Source: Cylindrospermum sp. NIES-4074 (GTDB taxonomy: Bacteria; Cyanobacteriota; Cyanobacteriia; Cyanobacteriales; Nostocaceae). Taken from it: DNA of 64,000 bases. The notes beneath the pieces are model-generated. The model was not told the DNA's origin, did not search any database, and worked only from the letters and a program-made list of their open reading frames with translations. Shown here in pieces: positions 8,935 through 18,084 of the stretch. The DNA is taken from contig AP018269.1 in NCBI GenBank assembly GCA_003994795.1, forward strand, positions 2,421,346-2,485,345. Direction: 5' to 3'. The position numbers and the translations under genes are program-made. The first letter of the stretch is position 1, and each line of letters starts with the position of its first letter.

Positions 8935-8980
8935 GTTCCCAGTCTCTGACTGGGAACTGCCTATCAAGAGGCTCCGCCTC
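8935..8980 (+). repeat. Palindromic repeat GTTCCCAGTC...GACTGGGAAC plus GAGGCTCCGCCTC
   Basis: Two adjacent hairpins, one at 8935-8957 and one at 8968-8980. They sit between two convergent genes and could terminate both. The second hairpin is inside the last codons of the minus-strand STAND gene, so the tail VGGGAS of that protein is repeat-encoded. Confidence 0.75.
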
Positions 8981-11378
8981 CCACTCTTACGGTAGAACAA
9001 AATTTTAAAACTTTTTCTACCTGTTTGGGTGCTTTCATTTCTTTAAATAGCTGAATTGCCCGATTAAAATTATCTTTACTTCCCTCAAATTTTTCCATTT
9101 TTAGATAAGTTAAACCTAGTTGAAAATAAGCTTCAGCTAAATCACATTTTGCCCCTATTTTATCCAAAAGTTCAATTGCTTCTCTATGATTATTAAGGGC
9201 TAATTCAAAATCAGCTTGTTGTCGATGAATTTCTGCCAAACCATTTAGAGTTTTGGCTTTTACCTGCATATAATTACTTTCTTCAGCAAAATTTAGGGCA
9301 TTGTGAAACATCTCATTTCCCTGAGAAAAATTTCCTAAATTGACATAGGTTTGACCGAGAATCTGAATAAAATATGCAAATCTTCCCGCTTGTGCTAAAA
9401 AATTTTCTGTGGTAATATTTTGATAGGCTGCATCTGCTAGTAAATAAGATGCCTCTCGCTGCTCTAAATAAGAATTGACTAAAGCTAAACACACAGAAGC
9501 TTTTTCTGCCCAGCGATGATGATCAGTATTTTGAGCTAGGTAAATTACCTGTTGAAATAAGTTTGCAGATGCCTCTAGTTCCCACAAATCTATTTTGTAA
9601 AGACCCATACTTAAAAGAGAGTCTACTTCTAGCATTCTCAGATAGTAAACTTTATGTTTATTTTCTGGCTGGGGAACTAGTGATTTAAGTGATTGTGTCG
9701 CTAAGGTGATAGTTTTTTCCTGACAGGCAATCGCTAAATCAATTTTACCTGTTATCCAATATAAATCACCTAAAATGTTGTATAATTCAGTTGGATTTTG
9801 GTCATTTTCAATATTGCCAATAATCTGAGTGACAGCAGTAAGTACAGGTTGAATAAAACCCATACGATAAAGCGTACTTCCAAGGGGTAAAAACTGCCGC
9901 CATTGATTATTACGACTTTTGAGAATTACCTTAGCTGCTAACTCAAACTCATTTATTTCTACATAATGATAATAAGCTTCTAGCGCTTGTAAGGCATCTG
10001 GAAAAGTTTCAATTTTTGAAACGCTGGCTGTCCAAAATTCTGCGGCTTTTTGGTTAGCAATTTTCCATTCATTATTGTCAACCCGCGTTAACGCTTCTGC
10101 CCGAATCACTGGATGTAGCCAATATTCACCTTTGCGACATTCAATTAAAGACCGATTTCTTAAAGAAGTAATAATTTGGCGATGTTGAGAAATTGGTACA
10201 TCCCAAAGTAAACAAATCAGTCCTTGTGATGAGATTGTGGGTACATCTTGGTAACGATAACATCCCAAACGGCAGAGTAGGCGATATGCTTGGGAATCAA
10301 GATTTTGTAGACGGTTAATTTGACTCACAGCTAAATTTTTTAAGTCTGTCACCGCCAGCGGATCTGCATGATTTTCTTGCCAATAAGCAATCATATCACC
10401 GTCAAAATCTTCCTGAATTGCACCGCAGAGAATACCCATTGCTTTCGCATTTCCACCATAGGCGCGATGGATGTTTTGCAGAGTTGTGGGGTCGATTGGT
10501 GGGCGTAACCTTTCGCTAAAAAATTGTTGCCATGCAGTATAGTCTAAGCCAGGAAGCCGATAGTGATTGACATTCAGCCCAGGTTCACTCAGGCGATCGC
10601 GACTCGTTATTATCGTCACAGATTGCACCCTAGCATCAGCTAAAACCCGCAATAGTTCCACATAGTTGCGGTGAGGAGTAATCAAGCGTCCTTGCTGATC
10701 TAGCGCAGGTTCTAGGTTATCAATTAATATCCCAATGCGCTGGTTGTGGAGTTGGCGCTTCAGTCGTCCCAACGTTACCCCAAATTCTACCCCTGGTTCT
10801 TCGTGAAAGTCTTGTTTTAACCACTCTTCAACCACGCGTTCTGCTGGGGTGATGTTTTGAGTTTCCTTGGCCATTAGCAACTCTAAAACCAACTCAAAAC
10901 CTTGATTTTGCAGATATTGCTGGGCTAGAGTAGTTTTACCTAAACCGCCTTCCCCTTGGATGACAATGACTTTAGATCCTTGGTTCACCAAAGTATTGAG
11001 ATGTGCGATCGCATTTTTTCTGCCTATAAAATTGCTATCTTCTCGTTGTACAGTGAGGTTCGGCGTTTCTGGGAGGTGGTGAGGAATAGAATCCAGTAAA
11101 CTAGAAATTACACCTGTTTTCTTAATACATCGTTCCAGAATTGCGCGACAATTACCTTTAGTAATCTTTTGCCGCAGTGCTTGAGAAAGCAACTTCCACA
11201 ACTGGGAACCAACATCTTTGGCGTGTCCTTCAGTACAGCCATAATAATTGGCAATATCGAAGTATTTGCGACCATACCAAACTTGCTGAAGTATAACCTT
11301 TTGCAAATCGCTCAACCGTTCCCCGGTCTGAGCAGGAATTATGGTTTCTAACCATGCTAATGCTGCTTCAGCTTCCAT
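8964..11378 (-). CDS. STAND-class NTPase: vMAP-like HTH, NB-ARC/AAA core, TPR array
   Basis: An 804-residue signalling ATPase. Residues 1 to about 85 match the cyanobacterial vWA-MoxR-associated N-terminal helix-turn-helix (LSDLQKVILQQVWYGRKYFDIANYYGCTEGHAKDVGS). A nucleotide-binding core follows with P-loop GEGGLGKTT at 142-150 and a Walker B-like RIGILIDNLEP. A winged-helix region is followed by tetratricopeptide-like helices from about residue 480 to the end (AKTLNGLAEIHRQQADFELALNNHREAIELLD and similar). Proteins of this kind act as switch regulators or in defence and programmed death; the target is not evident. It stands alone on the minus strand. Confidence 0.82.
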   Translation of the reverse strand: MEAEAALAWLETIIPAQTGERLSDLQKVILQQVWYGRKYFDIANYYGCTEGHAKDVGSQLWKLLSQALRQKITKGNCRAILERCIKKTGVISSLLDSIPHHLPETPNLTVQREDSNFIGRKNAIAHLNTLVNQGSKVIVIQGEGGLGKTTLAQQYLQNQGFELVLELLMAKETQNITPAERVVEEWLKQDFHEEPGVEFGVTLGRLKRQLHNQRIGILIDNLEPALDQQGRLITPHRNYVELLRVLADARVQSVTIITSRDRLSEPGLNVNHYRLPGLDYTAWQQFFSERLRPPIDPTTLQNIHRAYGGNAKAMGILCGAIQEDFDGDMIAYWQENHADPLAVTDLKNLAVSQINRLQNLDSQAYRLLCRLGCYRYQDVPTISSQGLICLLWDVPISQHRQIITSLRNRSLIECRKGEYWLHPVIRAEALTRVDNNEWKIANQKAAEFWTASVSKIETFPDALQALEAYYHYVEINEFELAAKVILKSRNNQWRQFLPLGSTLYRMGFIQPVLTAVTQIIGNIENDQNPTELYNILGDLYWITGKIDLAIACQEKTITLATQSLKSLVPQPENKHKVYYLRMLEVDSLLSMGLYKIDLWELEASANLFQQVIYLAQNTDHHRWAEKASVCLALVNSYLEQREASYLLADAAYQNITTENFLAQAGRFAYFIQILGQTYVNLGNFSQGNEMFHNALNFAEESNYMQVKAKTLNGLAEIHRQQADFELALNNHREAIELLDKIGAKCDLAEAYFQLGLTYLKMEKFEGSKDNFNRAIQLFKEMKAPKQVEKVLKFCSTVRVGGGAS

Positions 11379-11792
11379 TTTGCCACGACGAGGGTAGTTT
11401 AGATCAAAATTAATAGTCCTCTCTACAATTTCACCGCCTACATTTTCGGATAAATTGCCCCCAATCCGACTTTTTTTCCGACTTTCCCGACAGTGTAAAG
11501 ATATAGATTCTCTCTTGCCTTTTAGGATTTGTCATTACTCATGCTTTTTATAACACATAAAGCGTAGTTTTTACTGCTATCCTGCCAAGGAATACAGATA
11601 TATCTGATGCTATGACTAGCGAAGCGAAACAATCTCAAACCATTCAGATTACTTCACTCCACTTCGTTCCGTTCGTAATGACATAGTTACGATTATTTAT
11701 GTCAATTTTCTCACTACGGCTTACATGATGTATAATATGGCTACTAAAATCAAGACTTAAAAAGCAAGCAACGAGGAATCATAGATTATTTT
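11379..11792 (+). other. Intergenic region with divergent promoters and an inverted repeat
   Basis: This 414-bp stretch separates two divergent genes and must hold both promoters. It contains a cyanobacterial dispersed repeat around 11612-11690 (AGCGAAGCGAAACAATCTC, then ACTTCGTTCCGTTCGTAATGACATAG). No RNA gene or conserved reading frame was seen. Confidence 0.5.
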
Positions 11793-12758
11793 ATGAATTT
11801 TAATTTCAAGGAGTTTTTGAGTAGTCTACAGCGCGAGTCAAGAGTAAAGGAGTGCTTCTGCACTAGTGAGGAGTGTTCCCCAATTATTAAAAAGGCACAC
11901 TCAATCCAAAATAATAGAATATTGCGTAAAATTTCCGTTGATGGGCATATCATCCAGCTTTGTCCATCTTTTTTAGATAATAAATTTTCTATTGATTCAA
12001 AAAGTATTGGGCGTAAAATAGCGACTGTCTCAACAAATTTTTGTGATGTTCATGACACATCAATTTTTCTGCCTATTGAATCTAAAGACTATGTAAAAGG
12101 TAATAAAGAGCAAGAATTTCTTTTTGCCTATAGAGCTTTTGCTAAAGAATATCATGTAAAAAGAGAAGCTAAAAATGTATTAGAAAATGCCAACAATTCT
12201 TCCAAAATTACTGGAAATAAATTAGCTCCTAATTTATTGGGTACTGATATCTCTCTAGAACAATTAGAACGGGAAAAAAGTATTTTTAATAATTCATTAA
12301 TTCAACGTGAATTTGGCATTTTAGCTACACACGTTATTGAACTTCGTCATGAATATCATATAGCTGCTTCCTCAGCATTTGTTATGGAATATGACTTTAA
12401 GGGTAATCAAATTAATAATTTATCTAATCTCGATCAAGACCTTAAACATAGTTTTTTAACAATATTTCCACAAAAGGGAAAAACATTTATAATTTTCAGC
12501 GTTTTCCGAAAATATAGAAAAGATTTTTCATTTATAAGAAAACAAATTATGAACAGGAGATTAGATGAGCAGAAAATGATTATATCAAATCTTTTAGTGA
12601 CACATATTGAAAACTTTGTAATTTCACCAAAAATATGGAATCAACTTTCAGAAAATGAGAAAGAAAAAATTAAAATTACCTTTCAAGAATCTATAGAATC
12701 TTTCACTAACCGTCTTTATAGACTTAAAGATATAAATCTTTTTCTGGAAAATAAATAA
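11793..12758 (+). CDS. Unknown AT-rich orphan with a possible zinc-binding N-terminus
   Basis: A 321-residue protein I cannot assign. Near the N-terminus, C21, C23, C28 and H36 (ECFCTSEECSPIIKKAHSIQ) plus C84 and H87 (NFCDVHD) look like metal ligands, possibly a treble-clef-like fold. A conserved-looking helix EQEFLFAYRAFAKEYH follows. The C-terminal 150 residues are charged and helical. Base composition is distinctly more AT-rich than its neighbours and lacks HIP1 sites, which suggests horizontal acquisition. Proteins with this N-terminal pattern occur sporadically in bacteria; a nuclease or defence role is conceivable but unsupported here. Confidence 0.6.
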   Translation: MNFNFKEFLSSLQRESRVKECFCTSEECSPIIKKAHSIQNNRILRKISVDGHIIQLCPSFLDNKFSIDSKSIGRKIATVSTNFCDVHDTSIFLPIESKDYVKGNKEQEFLFAYRAFAKEYHVKREAKNVLENANNSSKITGNKLAPNLLGTDISLEQLEREKSIFNNSLIQREFGILATHVIELRHEYHIAASSAFVMEYDFKGNQINNLSNLDQDLKHSFLTIFPQKGKTFIIFSVFRKYRKDFSFIRKQIMNRRLDEQKMIISNLLVTHIENFVISPKIWNQLSENEKEKIKITFQESIESFTNRLYRLKDINLFLENK

Positions 12759-12906
12759 ATAAATTAAATTTAGATGTATTTACTAGTGCCAAGGTGATGT
12801 GACTGTCTTTGTCATCCGACTTTTTACCCTACTTCACCCGACTGACAAACAATAGAGGGGTTGCTTAAGCTATTGGGTAAAGAGGTAAAAATCAAAGTTT
12901 AAAAAT

Positions 12907-13857
12907 ATGCTGAACACCCTCATCCCACATACCACAAATTCAGCAAGTCAAAAAACACAACGCCGCATTAGTTCCTTAATAAATCATTATCTCGCAGTTG
13001 ACAAATTACAAGACCGATTGCAAGATTTACCATTACAATTTCAAAATCCCCAAACCCGCCCTTGGAAAGCGATTAACTGGGAAGCAATTAATAGTGAGCA
13101 AATAATTGGTATTAAACCAGAGATATTTTTATCTATTCTCATAGGTGCGATGGATACAGAAGCCCCCATCCGCGACTATACCCAAACCAGTCGCCAATAT
13201 TTAACAAAATTACACCCCCAAATGGCTCGTTTTGTCGGCGGAACTGTGGCGGAAGATGGTAAATTGTTAGAGTTAGGCTTGTGGGAAAAAGAAGAACGTC
13301 AACACACGCCAGCATTAATCAAAATTTATACACAACTCACAGGGGAGAAAATTACCCCAAAACTTCGCACAGTCCGGGGTTATCTTCCTTCTCATGACCC
13401 CTACGAAGATTTATACCGTCACGGCTTACACCGGGTTGCGACTGAATACGGTGCTACTTGTCTTTATCTCTGGATGATGGCACATACTACCGGCGCACTT
13501 CAAGAGGTTTTAGAGGAATTGGTACAGGATGAAATCAACCACATGACGAAATTTTGGGGGTTTGGGGTATGGCTTTACCCCGATACTTCTATTATCCGCA
13601 TTGGACGGACGCTGATGAAAACGCGATCGCCAAATTACCAGCGAAATAGCCTCATTCGGACTCTGCATCGCATGATGGGAACACTCAATTGGAATTCTTG
13701 GACTTTGAGTAATAAAGCAACTCTGATTTTTACCTTCACTTCTGCAATGCGTCATTTGTGGGGTTGGAGTCATAGCCTCACACCAGATTATTTACAAGAT
13801 TTGTTTGGTGTTTCTTTGAGTGAAGAAATGAAAAAAATACAGGTTCAGGATTTTTAG
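12907..13857 (+). CDS. Ferritin-like diiron protein
   Basis: A 316-residue protein with ligand motifs of a ferritin-like four-helix bundle: E85 in MDTEAP, E130-x-x-H133 in EKEERQH, and a later E-x-x-H in VQDEINHMTKFWGF. Spacing of the two ExxH motifs fits a dinuclear iron carboxylate site related to acyl-ACP desaturases. Cyanobacterial homologues are annotated only as ferritin-like. A redox or hydroxylation role on a lipid-like substrate is possible. It is 49 bases upstream of repeats and not obviously in an operon. Confidence 0.68.
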   Translation: MLNTLIPHTTNSASQKTQRRISSLINHYLAVDKLQDRLQDLPLQFQNPQTRPWKAINWEAINSEQIIGIKPEIFLSILIGAMDTEAPIRDYTQTSRQYLTKLHPQMARFVGGTVAEDGKLLELGLWEKEERQHTPALIKIYTQLTGEKITPKLRTVRGYLPSHDPYEDLYRHGLHRVATEYGATCLYLWMMAHTTGALQEVLEELVQDEINHMTKFWGFGVWLYPDTSIIRIGRTLMKTRSPNYQRNSLIRTLHRMMGTLNWNSWTLSNKATLIFTFTSAMRHLWGWSHSLTPDYLQDLFGVSLSEEMKKIQVQDF

Positions 13858-13924
13858 AAACACAGTTGAACACAGATAAATTAATTATCTAACGATCCTA
13901 AATGAGATATGAAAACTCTTTTTT

Positions 13925-14041
13925 CTCTGCCTCTGCGTTCTCTGCGTCTCTGCGGTTCGTTAAAAAAATCTGTAATGCCTACGGCACGCTACGCGAAAAT
14001 AAATCAATTAAGATTGCTATCTGTGTTCATCTGTGATTGAA
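13925..14041 (+). repeat. Cluster of dispersed intergenic repeats
   Basis: Tandem CTCTGCG-like units, the GGCACGCTACGCGAA motif and an inverted copy of the CACAGATGAACACAGAT repeat follow one another before uppS. The same three families occur elsewhere in the window. Confidence 0.65.
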
Positions 14042-14069
14042 CTTTATTAATTTTCAACATCAAATAAAA

Positions 14070-14831
14070 ATGAATACTCAACCATTTTCCAAATTACCCG
14101 CCGATTTAAATTCTCAAAATTTACCCCAACACGTCGCTATTATTATGGATGGTAATGGTCGATGGGCTAAACAGCGGAATTTACCCCGAATTGCTGGACA
14201 TCGCCAAGGTGCGAGGACGCTTAAGGAACTATTACGATGTTGTAAGGATTGGGGAATTAAAGCACTTACAGCTTACGCCTTTTCTACCGAAAATTGGCGA
14301 CGACCAACTGAAGAAGTTGATTTCTTAATGCTGTTGTTTGAACGACTTTTACGCCAAGAGTTAGCACAAATGCACCGAGAAGGTGTGCGAATCTCGTTTA
14401 TTGGTGATTTGTCAGATTTACCCAAGTCTTTACAAGCAGAAATGCAGTATTCGATGGTAGAAACTGCAAATAATCAGGCAATTCACTTTACTGTTGCAGT
14501 TAATTATGGTAGCCGCAATGAAATAATCAAAGCCTGTCATCAGTTAGCCGAATTGGTGCAACGGGGAGAAATTAATCCCCAAGAAATAAATGAAAGTCTG
14601 GTGACGAAACACCTTTATACAGCAGATATCCCAGAACTAGATTTGCTGATTCGCACCAGTGGCGAAATGCGGTTGAGTAACTTTCTATTGTGGCAAATGG
14701 CGTATACAGAGATGTATTTTACTGATATTCTCTGGCCAGATTTTGACCGAGTAGCGTTTCATCAGGCGTTGTTGAGTTACCAAAAACGCGATCGCCGTTT
14801 TGGTCAAGTTAAACCTTCTCTATCTGCCTGA
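14070..14831 (+). CDS. uppS: Isoprenyl transferase (undecaprenyl diphosphate synthase family)
   Basis: Cis-prenyltransferase that elongates farnesyl diphosphate with isopentenyl diphosphate to make the lipid carrier for cell-wall synthesis. Hallmarks are [14 protein letters not shown] with the catalytic aspartate, [26 protein letters not shown] and the [15 protein letters not shown] block near the C-terminus. Length 253 from the ATG at 14070 fits the family. The frame extends to a TTG at 14037 that lies at a dispersed repeat, so the later ATG is preferred. No neighbouring cell-wall genes. Confidence 0.93.
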   Translation: MNTQPFSKLPADLNSQNLPQHVAIIMDGNGRWAKQRNLPRIAGHRQGARTLKELLRCCKDWGIKALTAYAFSTENWRRPTEEVDFLMLLFERLLRQELAQMHREGVRISFIGDLSDLPKSLQAEMQYSMVETANNQAIHFTVAVNYGSRNEIIKACHQLAELVQRGEINPQEINESLVTKHLYTADIPELDLLIRTSGEMRLSNFLLWQMAYTEMYFTDILWPDFDRVAFHQALLSYQKRDRRFGQVKPSLSA

Positions 14832-14877
14832 AAATAAAACTTGTATAATTAGTATTACTCGTGATCAAAGGTAATGT

Positions 14878-15519
14878 ATGAGCGAACTCCAGACAAAATT
14901 ACCAACTGACACCTGGGTAGTAGCGACTTGGAATGAATATATCCAAGTAATTGAAAATCCTGCCTATGAAAAAGCCAAAGGCTACTACCACAATGGAACA
15001 ATGAGGGTTGAAATGCCACCACTTGGTCATGACCATGCTTGCGACAATACAATTATCGCCTTCGCTGTTAGCCTTTTTTGCAGTATCAAAAACATTCTTG
15101 TCAAAGGCTTAACTAACTGTACCTACCGGAAAATCGGCTTTGATGAAGCCCAGCCGGATGTGTCTTATTATATTGGCGAAAATGCTGATGTTATTCCCTA
15201 CGGAACTTCAATAATTAATCTAGATATCTATCCACCACCAACTTTAGTAATTGAAGTTGCTAATAGTTCATTAGCTGATGATAAGGGTGAAAAACGGCTA
15301 TTATATGAAGATTTAGGAGTAACTGAATATTGGATTGTGGATGTGCAGAATGTGCAAATTATTGCTTTTGCTATAGAAAATGGTGGTAGTAGAAGGATTC
15401 CTGAATCTCAAGTATTACCAGGATTGGCAATTTCCTTACTAAATGATGCATTACGTCGGACTCGTCAAATGAATCAAGGTCAAGTTTGTGCTTGGTTGTT
15501 AACTCAATTTCAGAGTTAA
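14878..15519 (+). CDS. Uma2 family (DUF820) putative endonuclease
   Basis: A second Uma2 member (213 residues), in a different subgroup from that at 2427. Visible core: QPDVSYYIGENAD, PPPTLVIEVANSSLADDKGEKRLLYEDLGVTEYWIVD, then VQIIAF. The acidic E-x-V and the K of DDKGEKR match the restriction-like fold. An AAAGGTAAT ribosome-site-like string precedes the ATG. Function unknown. Confidence 0.85.
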   Translation: MSELQTKLPTDTWVVATWNEYIQVIENPAYEKAKGYYHNGTMRVEMPPLGHDHACDNTIIAFAVSLFCSIKNILVKGLTNCTYRKIGFDEAQPDVSYYIGENADVIPYGTSIINLDIYPPPTLVIEVANSSLADDKGEKRLLYEDLGVTEYWIVDVQNVQIIAFAIENGGSRRIPESQVLPGLAISLLNDALRRTRQMNQGQVCAWLLTQFQS

Positions 15520-16920
15520 TCACTTAAAAATCAAATCCAGACGCCGCTGAGATGCTTTGAGGGCGGCTTTTGGGGAACTTTTACCTAATAACACCGCTTC
15601 AATTGCCCTGCCTAAATTATCGGAAATGCGATTATAACCAGGAAAGATAGGACGCGATCGCCCAAATTTCGCTTGATCTAAAAATACCTTTAATTGGGGC
15701 TGTTTTTGGAGAAACTCTTGATATTTGGCACTTTGACGAGATTTGATGTTGATTGGTAAATAGCCTGTTCCCAGTGCTAATTCCGTCTGAAACTCTTCAC
15801 TCAAAGCATATTCAGCAAATTTAAAGGCGGCTTGTTCCCGTTCTGGTGTAGTCTTAAAAAGGAATAGATTCTCGCCACCAATCACCGTCGCAGGTTGTTT
15901 CCCCGCAGGAATGGGAAAAACGCCAAAATCTACACCACTCTGTTTAAATTCCCCTAAACTCCACGGGCCTGTTATCTGCATTGCTACTTTACCGGTCACT
16001 AATGCATCTATCTCATAACCCCGTTCTGGTTCAGATAGTACTGCCGTACCATCTGCAATTAAATTCCGCCAAAATTGCAAAGCGGCGATCGCCCCTTGAT
16101 TACCTTCCAACACCACCCCATCTGCTTTTTGGGACTCACCACTCACCAATTCACCGCCACCACTCCACATAAACGGCAACCAAGTGAATACAGTAAACTC
16201 TCCTTTCCCCAGCGGGAGAAGTATACCATGTTGATCTATTTGGCGATCGCTATGCGGGTGCTGTTGCCCATCGCCATTCAGATCACGAGTTAATTTCTTA
16301 GCAACTTGCCGCAACTCCTCCCAAGTCCGGGGTAATTTAGTAATTGCGGCAGCTTTAAACAAACTTGGGCGATAAAAAACCCCGACGTTATTTGTTGCAA
16401 AGGGTACAGACCAAATCTGACCTTGGTATTCCATTGAAGCATACAACGTCGGGTCAATTTCCTCTGTTATTGGTGAGTTTTCTAACTGCTCATCTAAAGG
16501 TAAAATAGCACCCAATTCTAGCAATTGTCCGGTAATTGTCGGGTTATACCATAACAAATCAGGGGGTGCATTACCTACCACCGCTGCCAAAATCTTTGGC
16601 GTTTGCTGGTCTTGTTGTCCCACATAAAGAGACTCTACCTGAATATCTGCGTGGGTTTGATTAAATTTGTCTACCAGCTTTTGCAAAACATCCCGATTTG
16701 GCGGCGGATTTACCCCCTGCCACAGGGTTAAATGTATTACTTTAGCTGCATTCACAGATGGCACAGGCTGACATCCGCCTAAAGCTAGTAAGCCCACAAG
16801 CAGCAAGCTAGTAACATAGAGTTGTAAATTTTTGCTTTTTCGCCAGTCCAAGCGGAGGGCGAAAAATTGCTGCCTATGACGTTGATGGAGATGATTGACA
16901 AATTTACCCAATTTGGCCAT
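15520..16920 (-). CDS. Extracellular solute-binding lipoprotein, family 1 (sugar ABC transporter)
   Basis: Binding component of a carbohydrate ABC importer, anchored outside the inner membrane. From the ATG at 16920 there is a 33-residue basic N-region, a hydrophobic stretch and a lipobox LALGGC with C50. The mature part starts with IHLTLWQGVNPPPNRDVLQKLVDKFN and includes GGENLFLF and EFALSEEFQTELA-type helices typical of UgpB/MalE-like proteins. The long N-region is unusual; a TTG three codons upstream is possible. No permease or ATPase genes adjoin it, so it must work with a system encoded elsewhere. The stop lies directly against the Uma2 gene's stop. Confidence 0.85.
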   Translation of the reverse strand: MAKLGKFVNHLHQRHRQQFFALRLDWRKSKNLQLYVTSLLLVGLLALGGCQPVPSVNAAKVIHLTLWQGVNPPPNRDVLQKLVDKFNQTHADIQVESLYVGQQDQQTPKILAAVVGNAPPDLLWYNPTITGQLLELGAILPLDEQLENSPITEEIDPTLYASMEYQGQIWSVPFATNNVGVFYRPSLFKAAAITKLPRTWEELRQVAKKLTRDLNGDGQQHPHSDRQIDQHGILLPLGKGEFTVFTWLPFMWSGGGELVSGESQKADGVVLEGNQGAIAALQFWRNLIADGTAVLSEPERGYEIDALVTGKVAMQITGPWSLGEFKQSGVDFGVFPIPAGKQPATVIGGENLFLFKTTPEREQAAFKFAEYALSEEFQTELALGTGYLPINIKSRQSAKYQEFLQKQPQLKVFLDQAKFGRSRPIFPGYNRISDNLGRAIEAVLLGKSSPKAALKASQRRLDLIFK

Positions 16921-16928
16921 CGTGAACA

Positions 16929-16963
16929 ATTAAAAATTAAAAATTAAAAATTAAAAATTAAAA
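16929..16963 (+). repeat. Heptanucleotide tandem repeat (ATTAAAA)5
   Basis: Five perfect copies of ATTAAAA just upstream of the solute-binding protein gene on its 5' side. Heptamer short tandem repeats are a known feature of heterocystous cyanobacteria. Its place against the start codon means copy-number change could affect translation. Confidence 0.9.
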
Positions 16964-17167
16964 ACTGCTGTAATGTCCGCCCTGATTTATGTTTTCCTTT
17001 TTTCCCATCATCTTTAATTGTGTTTAATTGCGACTGCTGTCTCTTTAATCTTCCCACACCCCCCACACTCCCCACACTTCCCACACTTCCCACCCCCTAA
17101 TTCTTTGCATCTGAGCAAAAGCTAGGTATATCCTATCGTTGAATAGAGTGTTAATAATTTTCTGATT

Positions 17168-17926
17168 ATGGCAGGACATAGTAAATGGGCAAACATTAAG
17201 CGCCAGAAGGCGGTTGTGGATGCCAAAAGGGGCAATACTTTTACCCAGCTATCACGGGCAATTATCGTTGCTGCAAGAAGCGGTGTACCAGATCCAGCGG
17301 GAAATTTTCAACTTCGTACGGCGATAGACAAGGCAAAGGCGGCGGGGATTCCCAATGATAATATCGAAAGAGCGATCGCTAAAGGTGCAGGTACCTTGGG
17401 CGGAGATCACACCAGTTTAGAAGCGATTCGCTATGAAGGTTACGGCCCTGGTGGTGTGGCAATTTTGATTGAAGCTTTAACAGATAACCGTAATCGTACG
17501 GCTGCTGACTTGCGTGTAGCTTTTAGTAAAAATGGTGGCAATCTTGGGGAAACAGGTTGTGTTAGCTGGATGTTTGCCCAAAAAGGCGTTTGTGTGGTGT
17601 CTGTTGTAGTTGATGAAGAAAAGCTGTTAGAAGCATCTTTAGAAGGCGATGCTGAGTCTTATGAGATGACTGAGGAAGAAACTGCTGAGGTGTTTACAGA
17701 AATTGGCAATTTAGAGTCTCTCAGCAAAATACTCAAAAATAAAGGCTTTAAGGTGACTGATGCCGAATTCCGCTGGATTCCCGGTAATCAGGTGGAAGTG
17801 ACTGAAGCTGATCAAGCGCGATCGCTTTTCAAATTAATCGATACTTTAGAAGGGTTAGATGATGTACAAAATGTTACCTCTAACTTTGAGATGGCAGATC
17901 ATCTCATGGCACTGATTAATGTTTAA
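17168..17926 (+). CDS. YebC/PmpR-family protein
   Basis: A 252-residue member of the YebC family, cytoplasmic proteins described as DNA-binding transcription regulators and, for some members, as factors that help ribosomes through difficult sequences. The diagnostic start MAGHSKWANIKRQKA is followed by GNTFTQLSRAI, IPNDNIERAIAKGAG, EGYGPGG and GCVSWMFAQKG. Full length. Upstream at 17052-17098 is a CA-rich low-complexity stretch. Confidence 0.93.
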   Translation: MAGHSKWANIKRQKAVVDAKRGNTFTQLSRAIIVAARSGVPDPAGNFQLRTAIDKAKAAGIPNDNIERAIAKGAGTLGGDHTSLEAIRYEGYGPGGVAILIEALTDNRNRTAADLRVAFSKNGGNLGETGCVSWMFAQKGVCVVSVVVDEEKLLEASLEGDAESYEMTEEETAEVFTEIGNLESLSKILKNKGFKVTDAEFRWIPGNQVEVTEADQARSLFKLIDTLEGLDDVQNVTSNFEMADHLMALINV

Positions 17927-17948
17927 TCATGAACTTTAATAATATTTT

Positions 17949-17998
17949 GTAGAACAGGCGTCTCGCCTGTTCAGGGGCAGGCGAGACGCCCACCCTAC
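17949..17998 (+). repeat. Hairpin repeat with AACAGGCGTCTCGCCTGTT
   Basis: A 21-bp perfect inverted repeat at 17952-17972 and a second GC-rich stem at 17975-17991 lie just after the YebC gene. The dispersed element could act as its terminator. Confidence 0.75.
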
Positions 17999-18084
17999 GG
18001 GATAAATGTTTTTCTCGATTAACTTGCTCTCTTTGGGGCGATCGCGTAAGAATAATAGTTAAGATGCTGTAATTTCTCTTAACA

